Below, piece by piece: positions 24,150 through 31,156 of a stretch of 32,454 nt of DNA. Each line of letters starts with the position of its first letter. Position 1 is the stretch's first letter. Where the stretch lies: assembly GCA_965371785.1 (NCBI GenBank), contig CBDUZS010000027.1, positions 1 to 32,454 on the forward strand, read 5' to 3'. This DNA comes from CBDUZS01 sp965371785. Its GTDB lineage: Bacteria; Fermentibacterota; Fermentibacteria; Fermentibacterales; JCC-6. The notes below the pieces were generated by a model. That model was not told the DNA's origin. It did no database searches and saw only the letters and a list, made by a program, of their open reading frames with translations. Made by a program: the position numbers and the translations under genes.

Positions 24150-26752
24150 AGTGGGGTTTCGAACCAGACAGGATATCCGTCGGTGACTGGGAATCGAGAA
24201 TGCCTGCCGTCCCGGTCGAATTCGAGGAGAAGTGCAGGTTCCTGAGACGGATCGTCCCGGGTGGGGTAAGGTATCTCTTCAGCCCGTACGAGTACTCGTG
24301 CAGGGGTGATGTCCTCCTGCGAAGGCTTAAATTCGACAGTTCTCTCGAAGCCCTCCGCCTGTGGGCTTTTCTCTTCAGCGAGAAGGACAGGCTTTTCCTC
24401 GCAAAGGAAAACGGATGGAAAATTGTGGCCGCGATGAAGGACCTGGGGCAGGTTCCGGTGTTGACGTACGCCTTCCCGGAGACCCTGACGTTTTATGCAG
24501 ATGAGCTCTGGTGGGCGCCATGTTTCTCCGAGGAGCCGCATCTGCTCGACGAGGCGTCAAAGCTGGGTGCCGGCGAAGAACTCTGCTTTGTCAGGGCTGC
24601 CCTCGGCGCAATGGTCACCCTGGACTACTTCCCGAAGCCTGATCTCTGCATCGCGGGGGTGGGTGCCTGCTGCGATGATTTCTCTGCGATAATGCAGCTG
24701 ATAGAGGGGTTGGGATACCCCGTTCACTGGTGGGAGATGGCTGCGAGATTCGATGAACCGCTTGAATCATCCACCGGTGTGTACAGGGAAACCGGGCAGG
24801 GCGGCAGCAGGTACCTTTCCGACACACGGCTGTTCCTGGAAGGGCAGCTCCAGTCAGTTGTCAGGAGAATGGAAGAGCTGGTGGGAATGGAAGCCACCCC
24901 TGACATGCTCGCAGGGAGCAGAACGCTCTTCAACACGATCAGGGGACAGGTCAGCGAACTGAGAGACCTGGTCTACAGCGCCCGCAGACCCCCTCTACCC
25001 GGTCTGGAGATGTTTCTCTCGGAGTTCATCGCAATCCATACATGCTCGGAACCGGAGGAATCCGTATTCGTCCTGCAGGGACTCCTCGATCTCGTCAGGA
25101 AGCGGATCGAAAAGGGGGAATCTCCCTTCGGCTGCAGTGAGCCGGTCCGCGTGTTTTGGGTTACACCTCCTACCGATGCATCCCTGATCACCATTCTGGA
25201 AGATCTCGGCGGCTGCATCGCCGGGACAGAGTATCTGATCTCGCATGCATTCCTGAAGCTCTCAACCGATGTGGAACCAGTGTCCGCGGTTGCCGAAAAC
25301 TGTCTTGATGACTGCATGACAGGCTCACCGGGGTTCAGAGCCAGAAGGGTTGTGGAGGGGGCTCGCCGGTACGGTGCCGAAGGCGTAATCATTTCTGGTA
25401 TTTCCGGTGCGAGCCACTGCCCGTGGGATGAGAGATCGATTCGTCTCGCGGTAGAAAGAGAGCTTGGCATACCGGTCATCGCTTTCGACGTGCCCTTTTC
25501 TCCCGGAAGACCAAGCGAACAGGTCGTCAACAGAATTCAGGGACTTGTGGAGCTGCTTCAGGAAAGGAGGGGCACATCGGTTTCCACCGCTTCCCCGGGA
25601 ATCATGCCACTGCCTGAGATTTCCTCGGATCCGCTACTCTACTTCCGCAACTCCATGTCCACTGAAGTTGATCAGATTCGCGCCCACAAACGCGCGGGAA
25701 GAGGTGTTGTGGGCATCTACTGCGAATTCAGCCCCAGGGATCTCATACTTGCAGCAGGAGCACTGCCGGTATGCCTTTGCGGTTCCAGCAGGAGGACAAT
25801 TCCCGCTGCCGAGACAGTGCTGCCCGCCAACCTGTGCCCGCTGATCAAATCCTCCTTCGGCTACATCATCACCAACAGGTGCCCGTTCTTCGTGGTTTCC
25901 GATCTTGTCGTCGCGGAGACGACCTGCGACGGCAAGAAGAAGATGTATGAACTCATCACTGATCGGAAACCGCAGCACATTCTCGAGCTTACTCAGAAGG
26001 TGGACGAGGAAGAGGCTTTCAGCCACTGGATGAAGGAAGTCGAAAGACTCAAGATCCGGCTGGAAGAACATTTCGATACCGAGATCACCGAAGGGAAGCT
26101 CAGGAATGCAATAGCGGAGATGAACCGGGAGCGCACGCTCTTGAGGAATGCGCTGCTCCTCGGCAGGAACAGGCCCTCGATAGTCACGGGCATGGAGCTT
26201 GCAAGCCTCCGGTACAGGATATCCGGTCTTCCGGAACATCTGAGGATGCTGGAGCAATTCGTTCTCGAGATCGAAGCCAGGGGGAGGAGAAGCGGAGCAG
26301 TCTGTTCTCCGGCTGCTCCTCGAGTACTGCTCACGGGATGTCCTATGGCACATGGGTCTCTGAAGGTTATCGAGGTTATCGAAGAGTCTGGAGGGATCGT
26401 AGTGGTTCAGGAGACATGCTCGGGCTGGAAACCGCTGGACACACTCGTTGACGAGGAGGGTGATCCGCTCGAAGCGATAGCCAGAAAGCACTTCTCGATT
26501 CCCTGTTCCTGCATGACCCCGAACAGCGGCCGGCTGGAACTCATGGACAGGCTCATCGGTGAATTCTCGGTTGATGTCGTAATCGATCTCGTCTGGCATG
26601 CATGCCACACCTACAGTGTGGAATCCTGGCTCGTGGAGAAACATGTAAAAGAGGAGCTGGGTCTTCCATTCCTGAAGATCGAGACCGATTACTCGGATTC
26701 GGACAGAGAGCGCCTGTCAGTGAGAATCCAAACACTTCTGGAGATGGTCTGA
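24146..26752 (+). CDS. Two-module fusion: HGD-D-like unit plus YjiM-type double-cubane-cluster protein
   Basis: An 868-residue protein. Residues 1 to about 470 form a divergent HGD-D-like unit: KPDLCIAGVGACCDD (C175, C176) and ISGISGASHCPWDER (C425) sit where the family has TCD and HAC. Residues about 500-868 closely follow E. coli YjiM and the double-cubane-cluster proteins: GIYCEFSPRDLILAAGALPV, ANLCPLIKSSFG (C564), VVAETTCDGKKKMYE (C594), LLTGCPMAHGS (C732), QETCSGWK (C758), PCSCMTPN (C787, C789), WHACHTYSVESWLVEKHV (C820) and FLKIETDYSDSD. All seven conserved cysteines of that group are present. YjiM-type proteins are normally about 380-residue homodimers; the fusion to a second unit is odd. 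It is coupled to the 368-residue partner (ATGA) and to the activase (TGATG). Substrate unknown. Confidence 0.85.
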   Translation: MKWGFEPDRISVGDWESRMPAVPVEFEEKCRFLRRIVPGGVRYLFSPYEYSCRGDVLLRRLKFDSSLEALRLWAFLFSEKDRLFLAKENGWKIVAAMKDLGQVPVLTYAFPETLTFYADELWWAPCFSEEPHLLDEASKLGAGEELCFVRAALGAMVTLDYFPKPDLCIAGVGACCDDFSAIMQLIEGLGYPVHWWEMAARFDEPLESSTGVYRETGQGGSRYLSDTRLFLEGQLQSVVRRMEELVGMEATPDMLAGSRTLFNTIRGQVSELRDLVYSARRPPLPGLEMFLSEFIAIHTCSEPEESVFVLQGLLDLVRKRIEKGESPFGCSEPVRVFWVTPPTDASLITILEDLGGCIAGTEYLISHAFLKLSTDVEPVSAVAENCLDDCMTGSPGFRARRVVEGARRYGAEGVIISGISGASHCPWDERSIRLAVERELGIPVIAFDVPFSPGRPSEQVVNRIQGLVELLQERRGTSVSTASPGIMPLPEISSDPLLYFRNSMSTEVDQIRAHKRAGRGVVGIYCEFSPRDLILAAGALPVCLCGSSRRTIPAAETVLPANLCPLIKSSFGYIITNRCPFFVVSDLVVAETTCDGKKKMYELITDRKPQHILELTQKVDEEEAFSHWMKEVERLKIRLEEHFDTEITEGKLRNAIAEMNRERTLLRNALLLGRNRPSIVTGMELASLRYRISGLPEHLRMLEQFVLEIEARGRRSGAVCSPAAPRVLLTGCPMAHGSLKVIEVIEESGGIVVVQETCSGWKPLDTLVDEEGDPLEAIARKHFSIPCSCMTPNSGRLELMDRLIGEFSVDVVIDLVWHACHTYSVESWLVEKHVKEELGLPFLKIETDYSDSDRERLSVRIQTLLEMV

Positions 26753-27534
26753 TGTACTGCGGAATCGATATCGGCGCGAGGTCGATCGAAGTCGTTCTAT
26801 ACGATGGGGCTCAGGTTATCGAGAGCTGTGTCGCGGATACGGGCACTTCCCCCGCCCGTAACGGTGAGATCGCATTCAACAAGACCCTGGAAGCGGCAGG
26901 TGCTTCGCGTGAGGACATACAGAGTATAGCCGCAACCGGTTACGGACGTAACTACTTCGAGCTGGCTGACAGATCTGTTTCAGAGATCATCTGTCATGCA
27001 AGAGGAGTCCTGTACCTCTTTCCTTCGGCTAGAACCGTGATCGATATCGGTGGACAGGATTCGAAGCTGATAGAAATATCGGAGAATGGGAAACCTGTCG
27101 ATTTCGTAATGAACGATCGCTGTGCGGCGGGAACCGGCAGGTTCATAGAGATGATCGGAGACGTTCTTGGAGTACCCGTCGAGTCCATGAGTGAGAGGAT
27201 ATCGCCTCTCGAAGGCAGGGTCGAGATATCATCGATGTGTGCTGTCTTTGCAGAAAGTGAGATAGTCGGCCTCCTCCAGAGAGGGTGCAGTATTCCGATG
27301 ATTCTGAACGGCGTTTTCACAGCTGTTGCCAGGAGGACGATGTCGATGGCGGGCAGGGCAAAGATGAAACCGGACCTGGTTTTCACCGGGGGTGTAGCGC
27401 TGAACAGGGGAGTAGTGGAAGCCCTGGGAAACGAAACCGGGTTCGAGATACACATCCCGCACGATCCGCAGATCACCGGCGCACTCGGCGCAGCCATCAT
27501 AGCTTCGGAAAAACACAAACCCGCACTCGGCTAG
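26752..27534 (+). CDS. ATP-dependent activase of HGD/double-cubane enzymes (HgdC/YjiL type)
   Basis: A 260-residue ASKHA-fold [4Fe-4S] protein that drives electrons into its partner at very low potential with ATP hydrolysis. Motifs: GIDIGARSIEVVLYDG (phosphate 1), ATGYGRNYFELADRSVSEI, VIDIGGQDSKLI (phosphate 2), NDRCAAGTGRFIE with C124, SSMCAVFAESE with C163, and FTGGVALNRGVVEAL (adenosine). The two cysteines match those that hold the cluster across the homodimer. Start is ATG 26752, overlapping the fusion's stop by one base. The longer in-frame extension back to 26602 lies inside the fusion gene and is not real. It is the expected activator for the two preceding gene products. Confidence 0.92.
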   Translation: MYCGIDIGARSIEVVLYDGAQVIESCVADTGTSPARNGEIAFNKTLEAAGASREDIQSIAATGYGRNYFELADRSVSEIICHARGVLYLFPSARTVIDIGGQDSKLIEISENGKPVDFVMNDRCAAGTGRFIEMIGDVLGVPVESMSERISPLEGRVEISSMCAVFAESEIVGLLQRGCSIPMILNGVFTAVARRTMSMAGRAKMKPDLVFTGGVALNRGVVEALGNETGFEIHIPHDPQITGALGAAIIASEKHKPALG

Positions 27535-27536
27535 AT

Positions 27537-27581
27537 CCCCCTTGTACTTTTCCCGAATGGGAGTACACTGAGGCAAGGGGG
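27537..27581 (+). promoter_or_regulatory. Long hairpin covering the region just before comM
   Basis: CCCCCTTG (27537-27544) pairs with CAAGGGGG (27574-27581); inside, GTACT (27544-27548) pairs with AGTAC (27562-27566) and CCC (27552-27554) with GGG (27559-27561), with a TTT bulge. The 3' arm ends six bases before the comM ATG at 27587 and includes the G-rich ribosome-site region, so folding may block initiation. It could also serve as a terminator for the activase operon. Confidence 0.45.
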
Positions 27582-27586
27582 TAGGT

Positions 27587-29128
27587 ATGCTCGCCAGAAC
27601 ACGAAGTCTTGGTCTCATGGGAATCGAAGCCTACCAGGTCGATGTCGAAGTCAACATGAGCAGCAAAGGGCTCCCGACCTTCTCCATGGTCGGTCTTCCC
27701 GACAGTGCGGTAAAGGAGTCCAAGCAGCGTGTTCTATCCGCTATCGGCAACCTGGGGCTTCAGCTTCCTTCCCGAAAGACGACTGTAAACCTGGCTCCTG
27801 CCGGCAGGAAGAAAGAAGGTCCCGGTTTCGATCTGCCTATCGCTGTCGGTCTCCTTGCCGCGGCTGGAATCGTACCACCTGACACTGCAGCGAAGTATTT
27901 CTTCACCGGGGAACTGGCTCTCGACGGCAGGATTCGTCCGGTCAAGGGTATCCTGCCGATGGCGGCAAGCGCTTCACGGATTGAGCATTCAGGGATTGTT
28001 GTTCCCGCTGCAAACGCGGATGAAGCAGCCATAGCGGGAGAACAGCATGTGTATCCTGTAGAGCATCTTTCCACCGTTGTCGATTTCCTGCAGGGCTGTC
28101 TCGAGCTCAATTCCCATAGCAGCAATCTGGGACACCTGCTCGATTCACCTGGTGATTCGACTCTCGACTTCAGGGATGTGCGTGGTCAGGAACATGCGAA
28201 AAGAGCTCTGGAAGTTGCGGCTGCCGGGGGCCATAACCTGCTGATGATCGGTCCGCCCGGGTCGGGCAAGACCATGCTCGCGAGAAGGCTTCCCTCGGTG
28301 TTGCCGCCCCTCGTAAGAGAGGAGGCAATCGAGACGACCAAGCTCCACAGCGTGTCAGGTCTTCTTCGGGAAGGCCAGCCCCTCGTGCTCGAACGGCCCT
28401 TCAGGGCTCCCCACCATACGATCTCGGATGCAGGTCTCATCGGGGGAGGGACAACTCCCAGGCCCGGAGAAGTCAGCCTGGCCAGTAACGGGGTTCTCTT
28501 CCTCGACGAGTTGCCCGAATTCAGAAGGAACGTGCTGGAAGTGCTGAGACAGCCGCTGGAGGATGGTTTCGTAACGATATCACGGGCATCCATGTCCGTA
28601 ACGTATCCGGCAAGGTTCATGCTTGCCGCCGCTATGAACCCCTGTCCCTGCGGTTACCTGACCGATACGAGGCGTTCGTGCAACTGCTCGGCTCCGATGA
28701 TACAGTCTTACATGAGCAGGATTTCCGGCCCTCTTCTGGACAGAATAGATATTCATCTCGAAGTTGCGCCCGTGGCATACAGTGATCTCTCCCGTACGGT
28801 TCCCACGGGCGAGTTCTCGAGTACGATCAGACAGCGGGTCGTACATGCAAGGAGCCTGCAGAATGAAAGGTTTGCCGGTTCTCCCGGAGTGTACTGCAAT
28901 TCCCGAATGAGCGGTCCCATGCTCCGGGAGCTCTGTCCTCTCGACACTCCATGCAGCGCGCTCCTGAAGAACGCAATGGATCGCTACGGGTTCTCCGCGA
29001 GAGCGTTCGACAGGGTGATAAAGGTCGCGAGAACGATTGCCGATCTCGATTCGTGCTCTCGGATCGCAGCGCCCCATATCTCCGAAGCGATACAGTACAG
29101 AGCGCTCGACAGGGATTACTGGACCTGA
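27587..29128 (+). CDS. comM: YifB/ComM family Mg-chelatase-like AAA+ ATPase
   Basis: A 513-residue protein. ComM is a hexameric helicase that promotes branch migration during natural transformation. The Lon-protease-like N-terminal part shows GIEAYQVDVEVNMSSKGLPT, VGLPDSAVKESKQRVLSAI and VNLAPAGRKKEGPGFDLPIA. Then the AAA+ core: Walker A GPPGSGKT (222-229), APHHTISDAGLIGGG, Walker B VLFLDELPEF (303-312), and the zinc-like NPCPCGYLTDTRRSCNCS. The C-terminal Mg_chelatase_C-like end has FDRVIKVARTIADLD. Length is normal. No other competence gene is in the window. Confidence 0.95.
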   Translation: MLARTRSLGLMGIEAYQVDVEVNMSSKGLPTFSMVGLPDSAVKESKQRVLSAIGNLGLQLPSRKTTVNLAPAGRKKEGPGFDLPIAVGLLAAAGIVPPDTAAKYFFTGELALDGRIRPVKGILPMAASASRIEHSGIVVPAANADEAAIAGEQHVYPVEHLSTVVDFLQGCLELNSHSSNLGHLLDSPGDSTLDFRDVRGQEHAKRALEVAAAGGHNLLMIGPPGSGKTMLARRLPSVLPPLVREEAIETTKLHSVSGLLREGQPLVLERPFRAPHHTISDAGLIGGGTTPRPGEVSLASNGVLFLDELPEFRRNVLEVLRQPLEDGFVTISRASMSVTYPARFMLAAAMNPCPCGYLTDTRRSCNCSAPMIQSYMSRISGPLLDRIDIHLEVAPVAYSDLSRTVPTGEFSSTIRQRVVHARSLQNERFAGSPGVYCNSRMSGPMLRELCPLDTPCSALLKNAMDRYGFSARAFDRVIKVARTIADLDSCSRIAAPHISEAIQYRALDRDYWT

Positions 29129-29153
29129 CGTTCGCGACCCTCGAGACGTCATG

Positions 29154-29179
29154 CCCGGGCTCCCGATACCTTGCCCGGG
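29154..29179 (+). terminator. Stem-loop between comM and arsC
   Basis: CCCGGGC (29154-29160) pairs with GCCCGGG (29173-29179) around a 12-base loop, 25 bases after the comM stop. There is no T-run. It may act as a weak terminator or simply as an intergenic structure. Confidence 0.35.
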
Positions 29180-29224
29180 GGAAAACGGTGCACTACATTC
29201 CTGTTTCCATCCCGGGGAATGGTT

Positions 29225-29653
29225 ATGAAAATGAAAATCCTGTTCCTGTGCACTCACAATTCGGCTCGCAGCCAGATGGCCCAGGGTCTGTGCAACCATC
29301 TTTTCGGAGACGGATGGGAAGCGTTCAGTGCCGGAACGGAGAAGACCTTTGTAAGGCCATCGGCCAGGGAAGCAATGAGACGAATCGGAATCGATATCTC
29401 CCACCATGAATCGAAGACACTTGATGTGTATAAAGATACGATGTTCGATGTTGTTGTGACCCTGTGTGATGCCGCGAGGGAGGCCTGCCCTTTCCATCGG
29501 GGGAAAAAGGTGTTGCATCACAGTTTTTCAGACCTGTCCAGTTCCCGGGGCGATGAAGAAGCAATAGTTCAGGTCTTCTGCAATACAAGGGACGAGATCA
29601 AAGGCTGGCTGGAAGAGTTTCTGCCTTCTTTAGAGCAGCACGGCCAGCACTAA
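29225..29653 (+). CDS. arsC: Arsenate reductase, low-molecular-weight phosphatase type (ArsC, thioredoxin-coupled)
   Basis: A 142-residue protein from ATG 29225 (GGGG seven bases upstream). The phosphatase loop is LFLCTHNSARSQMAQG with C9 and R15. The redox pair C81/C88 lies in VVTLCDAAREACPF. This arrangement is that of the thioredoxin-dependent ArsC of Staphylococcus and Bacillus, which reduces arsenate to arsenite. DLSSSRGDEEAIVQVFCNTRDEI ends the family domain. No arsR, acr3 or arsB gene is visible. The stop overlaps the convergent minus-strand gene by four bases. Confidence 0.93.
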   Translation: MKMKILFLCTHNSARSQMAQGLCNHLFGDGWEAFSAGTEKTFVRPSAREAMRRIGIDISHHESKTLDVYKDTMFDVVVTLCDAAREACPFHRGKKVLHHSFSDLSSSRGDEEAIVQVFCNTRDEIKGWLEEFLPSLEQHGQH

Positions 29654-30156
29654 CGCTCGATACCCAGAATCCTGTCAGATTCCTTCTGCATCAGTTCCCG
29701 GAATTTCATGGCCTGTTCGGGATCGAACTTCGGATCCTTGTCGGTTGCAATCCTCGGGGTCCAGTAGCTCTCCATCTCGAGCCACCCGGCATGGGTGAAG
29801 CCGTTCTCTTCCAGTACGATCATGAAGTCGATCTTCTGTTCGGGGTCGTTCGGATCCTTCCTGTAAGCCATCTCGGCATGGACCTTAGTGTAGGCCTCGA
29901 GGGTGCCCGGCTCTTCGCCGCCGCGGAGTTGCGCCTGAGCGTCCTGGAAAAGGGGCATGAAGGCCATCGCGGTCTTCCCCATATCTGACGGATCCTGCAT
30001 CTTCGCGGTGTAGTAGTCCTTTGCTGTGCTCCAGTCCTCAGCGCTCATGCCCTGTGCAAGTGCGATCTCGTTCTCCTTCGATACATCACCGCCCGTGTCA
30101 GCCATCCGGGCACACAGGTCCGCGTACTGCTCGAGCGAGACGTTTACATCAGGCAT
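29650..30156 (-). CDS. Unrecognised 168-residue helical protein with two internal repeats
   Basis: A cytoplasmic, acidic, probably all-helical protein with no signal peptide or membrane segment. Two roughly 75-residue units can be aligned: about 7-75 (LEQYADLCARM, then NEIALAQGMSAEDWSTAKDY, KMQDPS) and about 85-162 (LEAYTKVHAEM, then IDFMIVLEENGFTHAGWLEM, RIATDKDPKF). Each unit is: helix with L-E-x-Y, helix ending in a G[MF][ST] turn before a Trp, then a long helix. I do not recognise a family. AGGAG lies five to six bases before the ATG. It follows the cupin gene by 36 bases on the same strand. Confidence 0.7.
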   Translation of the reverse strand: MPDVNVSLEQYADLCARMADTGGDVSKENEIALAQGMSAEDWSTAKDYYTAKMQDPSDMGKTAMAFMPLFQDAQAQLRGGEEPGTLEAYTKVHAEMAYRKDPNDPEQKIDFMIVLEENGFTHAGWLEMESYWTPRIATDKDPKFDPEQAMKFRELMQKESDRILGIER

Positions 30157-30191
30157 CGAATCTCCTCTCTCATTACCTCGATCTGATAAGC

Positions 30192-30569
30192 TCAGTCACC
30201 CGTTGGAGTAACGGAATCGGCTTCCACCATGAGAATGACAGTGCGCTTCGGGGCACGTGACCGGTGAACAACGCGGCTGGGAACCACGATGGCCTGTCCC
30301 GGCTTCAACTCGATTGTACGATCATCTTTCTTCAGGTCGATGAAGAGCCTTCCGCTCACGACGAAGAAGAATTCGTCTTCCTTCTCGTGGCTGTGCCAGT
30401 GAAAACTGCCCTCCAGAATGCCAAGGCGTACGACCGAGTCGTTGACCTGGCAGAGCGTCTGGTTGAACCACTTCTCGCTGCAGGCCTTCTCGAGTGTAAT
30501 GATGTCGATCTCCTGAAGGGGGCCGTAGTGGACGTGGCTGTTGATAACGTACTTCGTCTGCTCACTCAT
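30192..30569 (-). CDS. Single-domain cupin protein
   Basis: A 125-residue cupin_2-type beta-barrel. The metal site pattern is intact: FHWHSHEKEDEFFFVVSGR gives H59, H61 and E66, and VVPSRVVHRSRAP gives H102. GQAIVVPSRVVH is the second cupin motif. The N-terminal segment (SHVHYGPLQEIDI) is of the sort seen in cupins of sugar or small-molecule metabolism. Ribosome site GGAGGAG sits about eight bases before the ATG. Substrate unknown; mannose-6-phosphate isomerase-type or dioxygenase roles are possible. Confidence 0.85.
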   Translation of the reverse strand: MSEQTKYVINSHVHYGPLQEIDIITLEKACSEKWFNQTLCQVNDSVVRLGILEGSFHWHSHEKEDEFFFVVSGRLFIDLKKDDRTIELKPGQAIVVPSRVVHRSRAPKRTVILMVEADSVTPTGD

Positions 30570-30675
30570 TGCTGACTCTCCTCCGGTCTGCCCGGTTCAG
30601 TTGCATACTTCGACAAGAGTGCATAACGCATTTGCAATATATCAAGGTGTTGACCTGACGGCAGGATGCATGGAC

Positions 30676-30703
30676 GGAAAGCCCGGCGGGAACCGGACCT
30701 TCC
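30676..30703 (-). terminator. Stem-loop between the DUF4242-like gene and the cupin gene
   Basis: Arms 30676-30686 and 30693-30703 can form an 11-bp stem with two G-U pairs and a six-base loop, 23 bases after the DUF4242-like stop on the minus strand. There is no clear T-run. Confidence 0.4.
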
Positions 30704-30725
30704 AAAATGCGGACAGGTATTGCTC

Positions 30726-30968
30726 CTAGGCCGGTGTCATCTCCTCTACGGGAATCATCGTGTCGAATGGAGCGTCTGCGCTGTTGAAGAGCTCTTTCAG
30801 ATCTTCAATGCTTGGAGCAGTCCAGCAACAGCAGGCCAGTCCTTCGTCGTAGTTGAGGTATGCTCTGTCCATCGTCATTCCGCTTCCACCGGAAGCTTTG
30901 AGGACGCTGTCTCAAGCCCTCTTGATGGACTCCGGCGGGAGTTTGGGCATCATCACCAGAATTTTCAT
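30726..30968 (-). CDS. DUF4242-like small protein with in-frame UGA at codon 19 (selenoprotein candidate or nonsense mutation)
   Basis: From ATG 30968, with GGGAGGTG six bases upstream, the frame reads MKILVMMPKLPPESIKRA, then TGA (30912-30914), then continues for 61 codons: DSVLKASGGSGMTM, DRAYLNYDEGLACCCWTA, PSIEDLKELFNSADAPFDTM, IPVEEMTPA to TAG at 30726. The part after the TGA looks like DUF4242 (ferredoxin-like fold, nickel-binding SCO4226 relatives: a Cys-containing strand, AP..E.. helix, PVEE end), so the stop interrupts one gene. Other genes here end normally at TGA, so the code is standard. A hairpin with loop GGU lies 21 bases after the TGA, as in bacterial SECIS elements. CGA (Arg) to TGA is an equally simple explanation. 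Confidence 0.6.
30882..30914 (-). promoter_or_regulatory. SECIS-like hairpin downstream of the in-frame UGA
   Basis: GCTTCC-GGT-GGAAGC (30896-30882 on the minus strand) forms a six-pair stem with a GGU apical loop that starts 21 bases after the UGA. Further pairing UCA/UGA and GUCC/GGAC can extend the stem below internal loops. Bacterial SECIS elements typically have a small loop with G in its first two positions, 16-37 bases from the UGA, which fits. The evidence is suggestive only. Confidence 0.35.
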
Positions 30969-31156
30969 GACGCACCTCCCTGAGTGAACGGTCACGCTGC
31001 GTAACCGGTGATAAAATATCAATACACATTCCAGGCGCAACCCCCATCGGGAATGGGCTCTCAGATGCCCGGCAGTCACCGCCTGTTCCACTTGCACCAT
31101 TTCTTGACCCCGACAGCGGTTGCGGATATGTCACAGGACCGGAAAGCGAAAGGAGC

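Noticed and set aside
25634..26644. A 336-codon minus-strand open frame inside the fusion gene
   Set aside because: It is antisense to the strongly conserved YjiM-like half; the translation is Cys/His/Arg-rich without domain pattern, typical of a shadow frame in GC-rich DNA.
26602..26751. N-terminal extension of the activase frame
   Set aside because: It overlaps the end of the fusion gene and the family begins at MYCGIDIGARS; ATG 26752 forms a TGATG overlap.
28580..29521. A 313-codon minus-strand open frame
   Set aside because: It is antisense to comM and arsC, both with intact motifs, and reads as low-information sequence.
30666..30983. Plus-strand 105-codon frame
   Set aside because: It is antisense to the DUF4242-like frame, which has a strong ribosome site and family pattern.
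30981..31156. Upstream extension of the first radical SAM frame (about 60 open codons)
   Set aside because: Only CTG, ATA or ATT could start it, AAAGGAG sits directly before ATGATG, and an open run of this length is not rare by chance.
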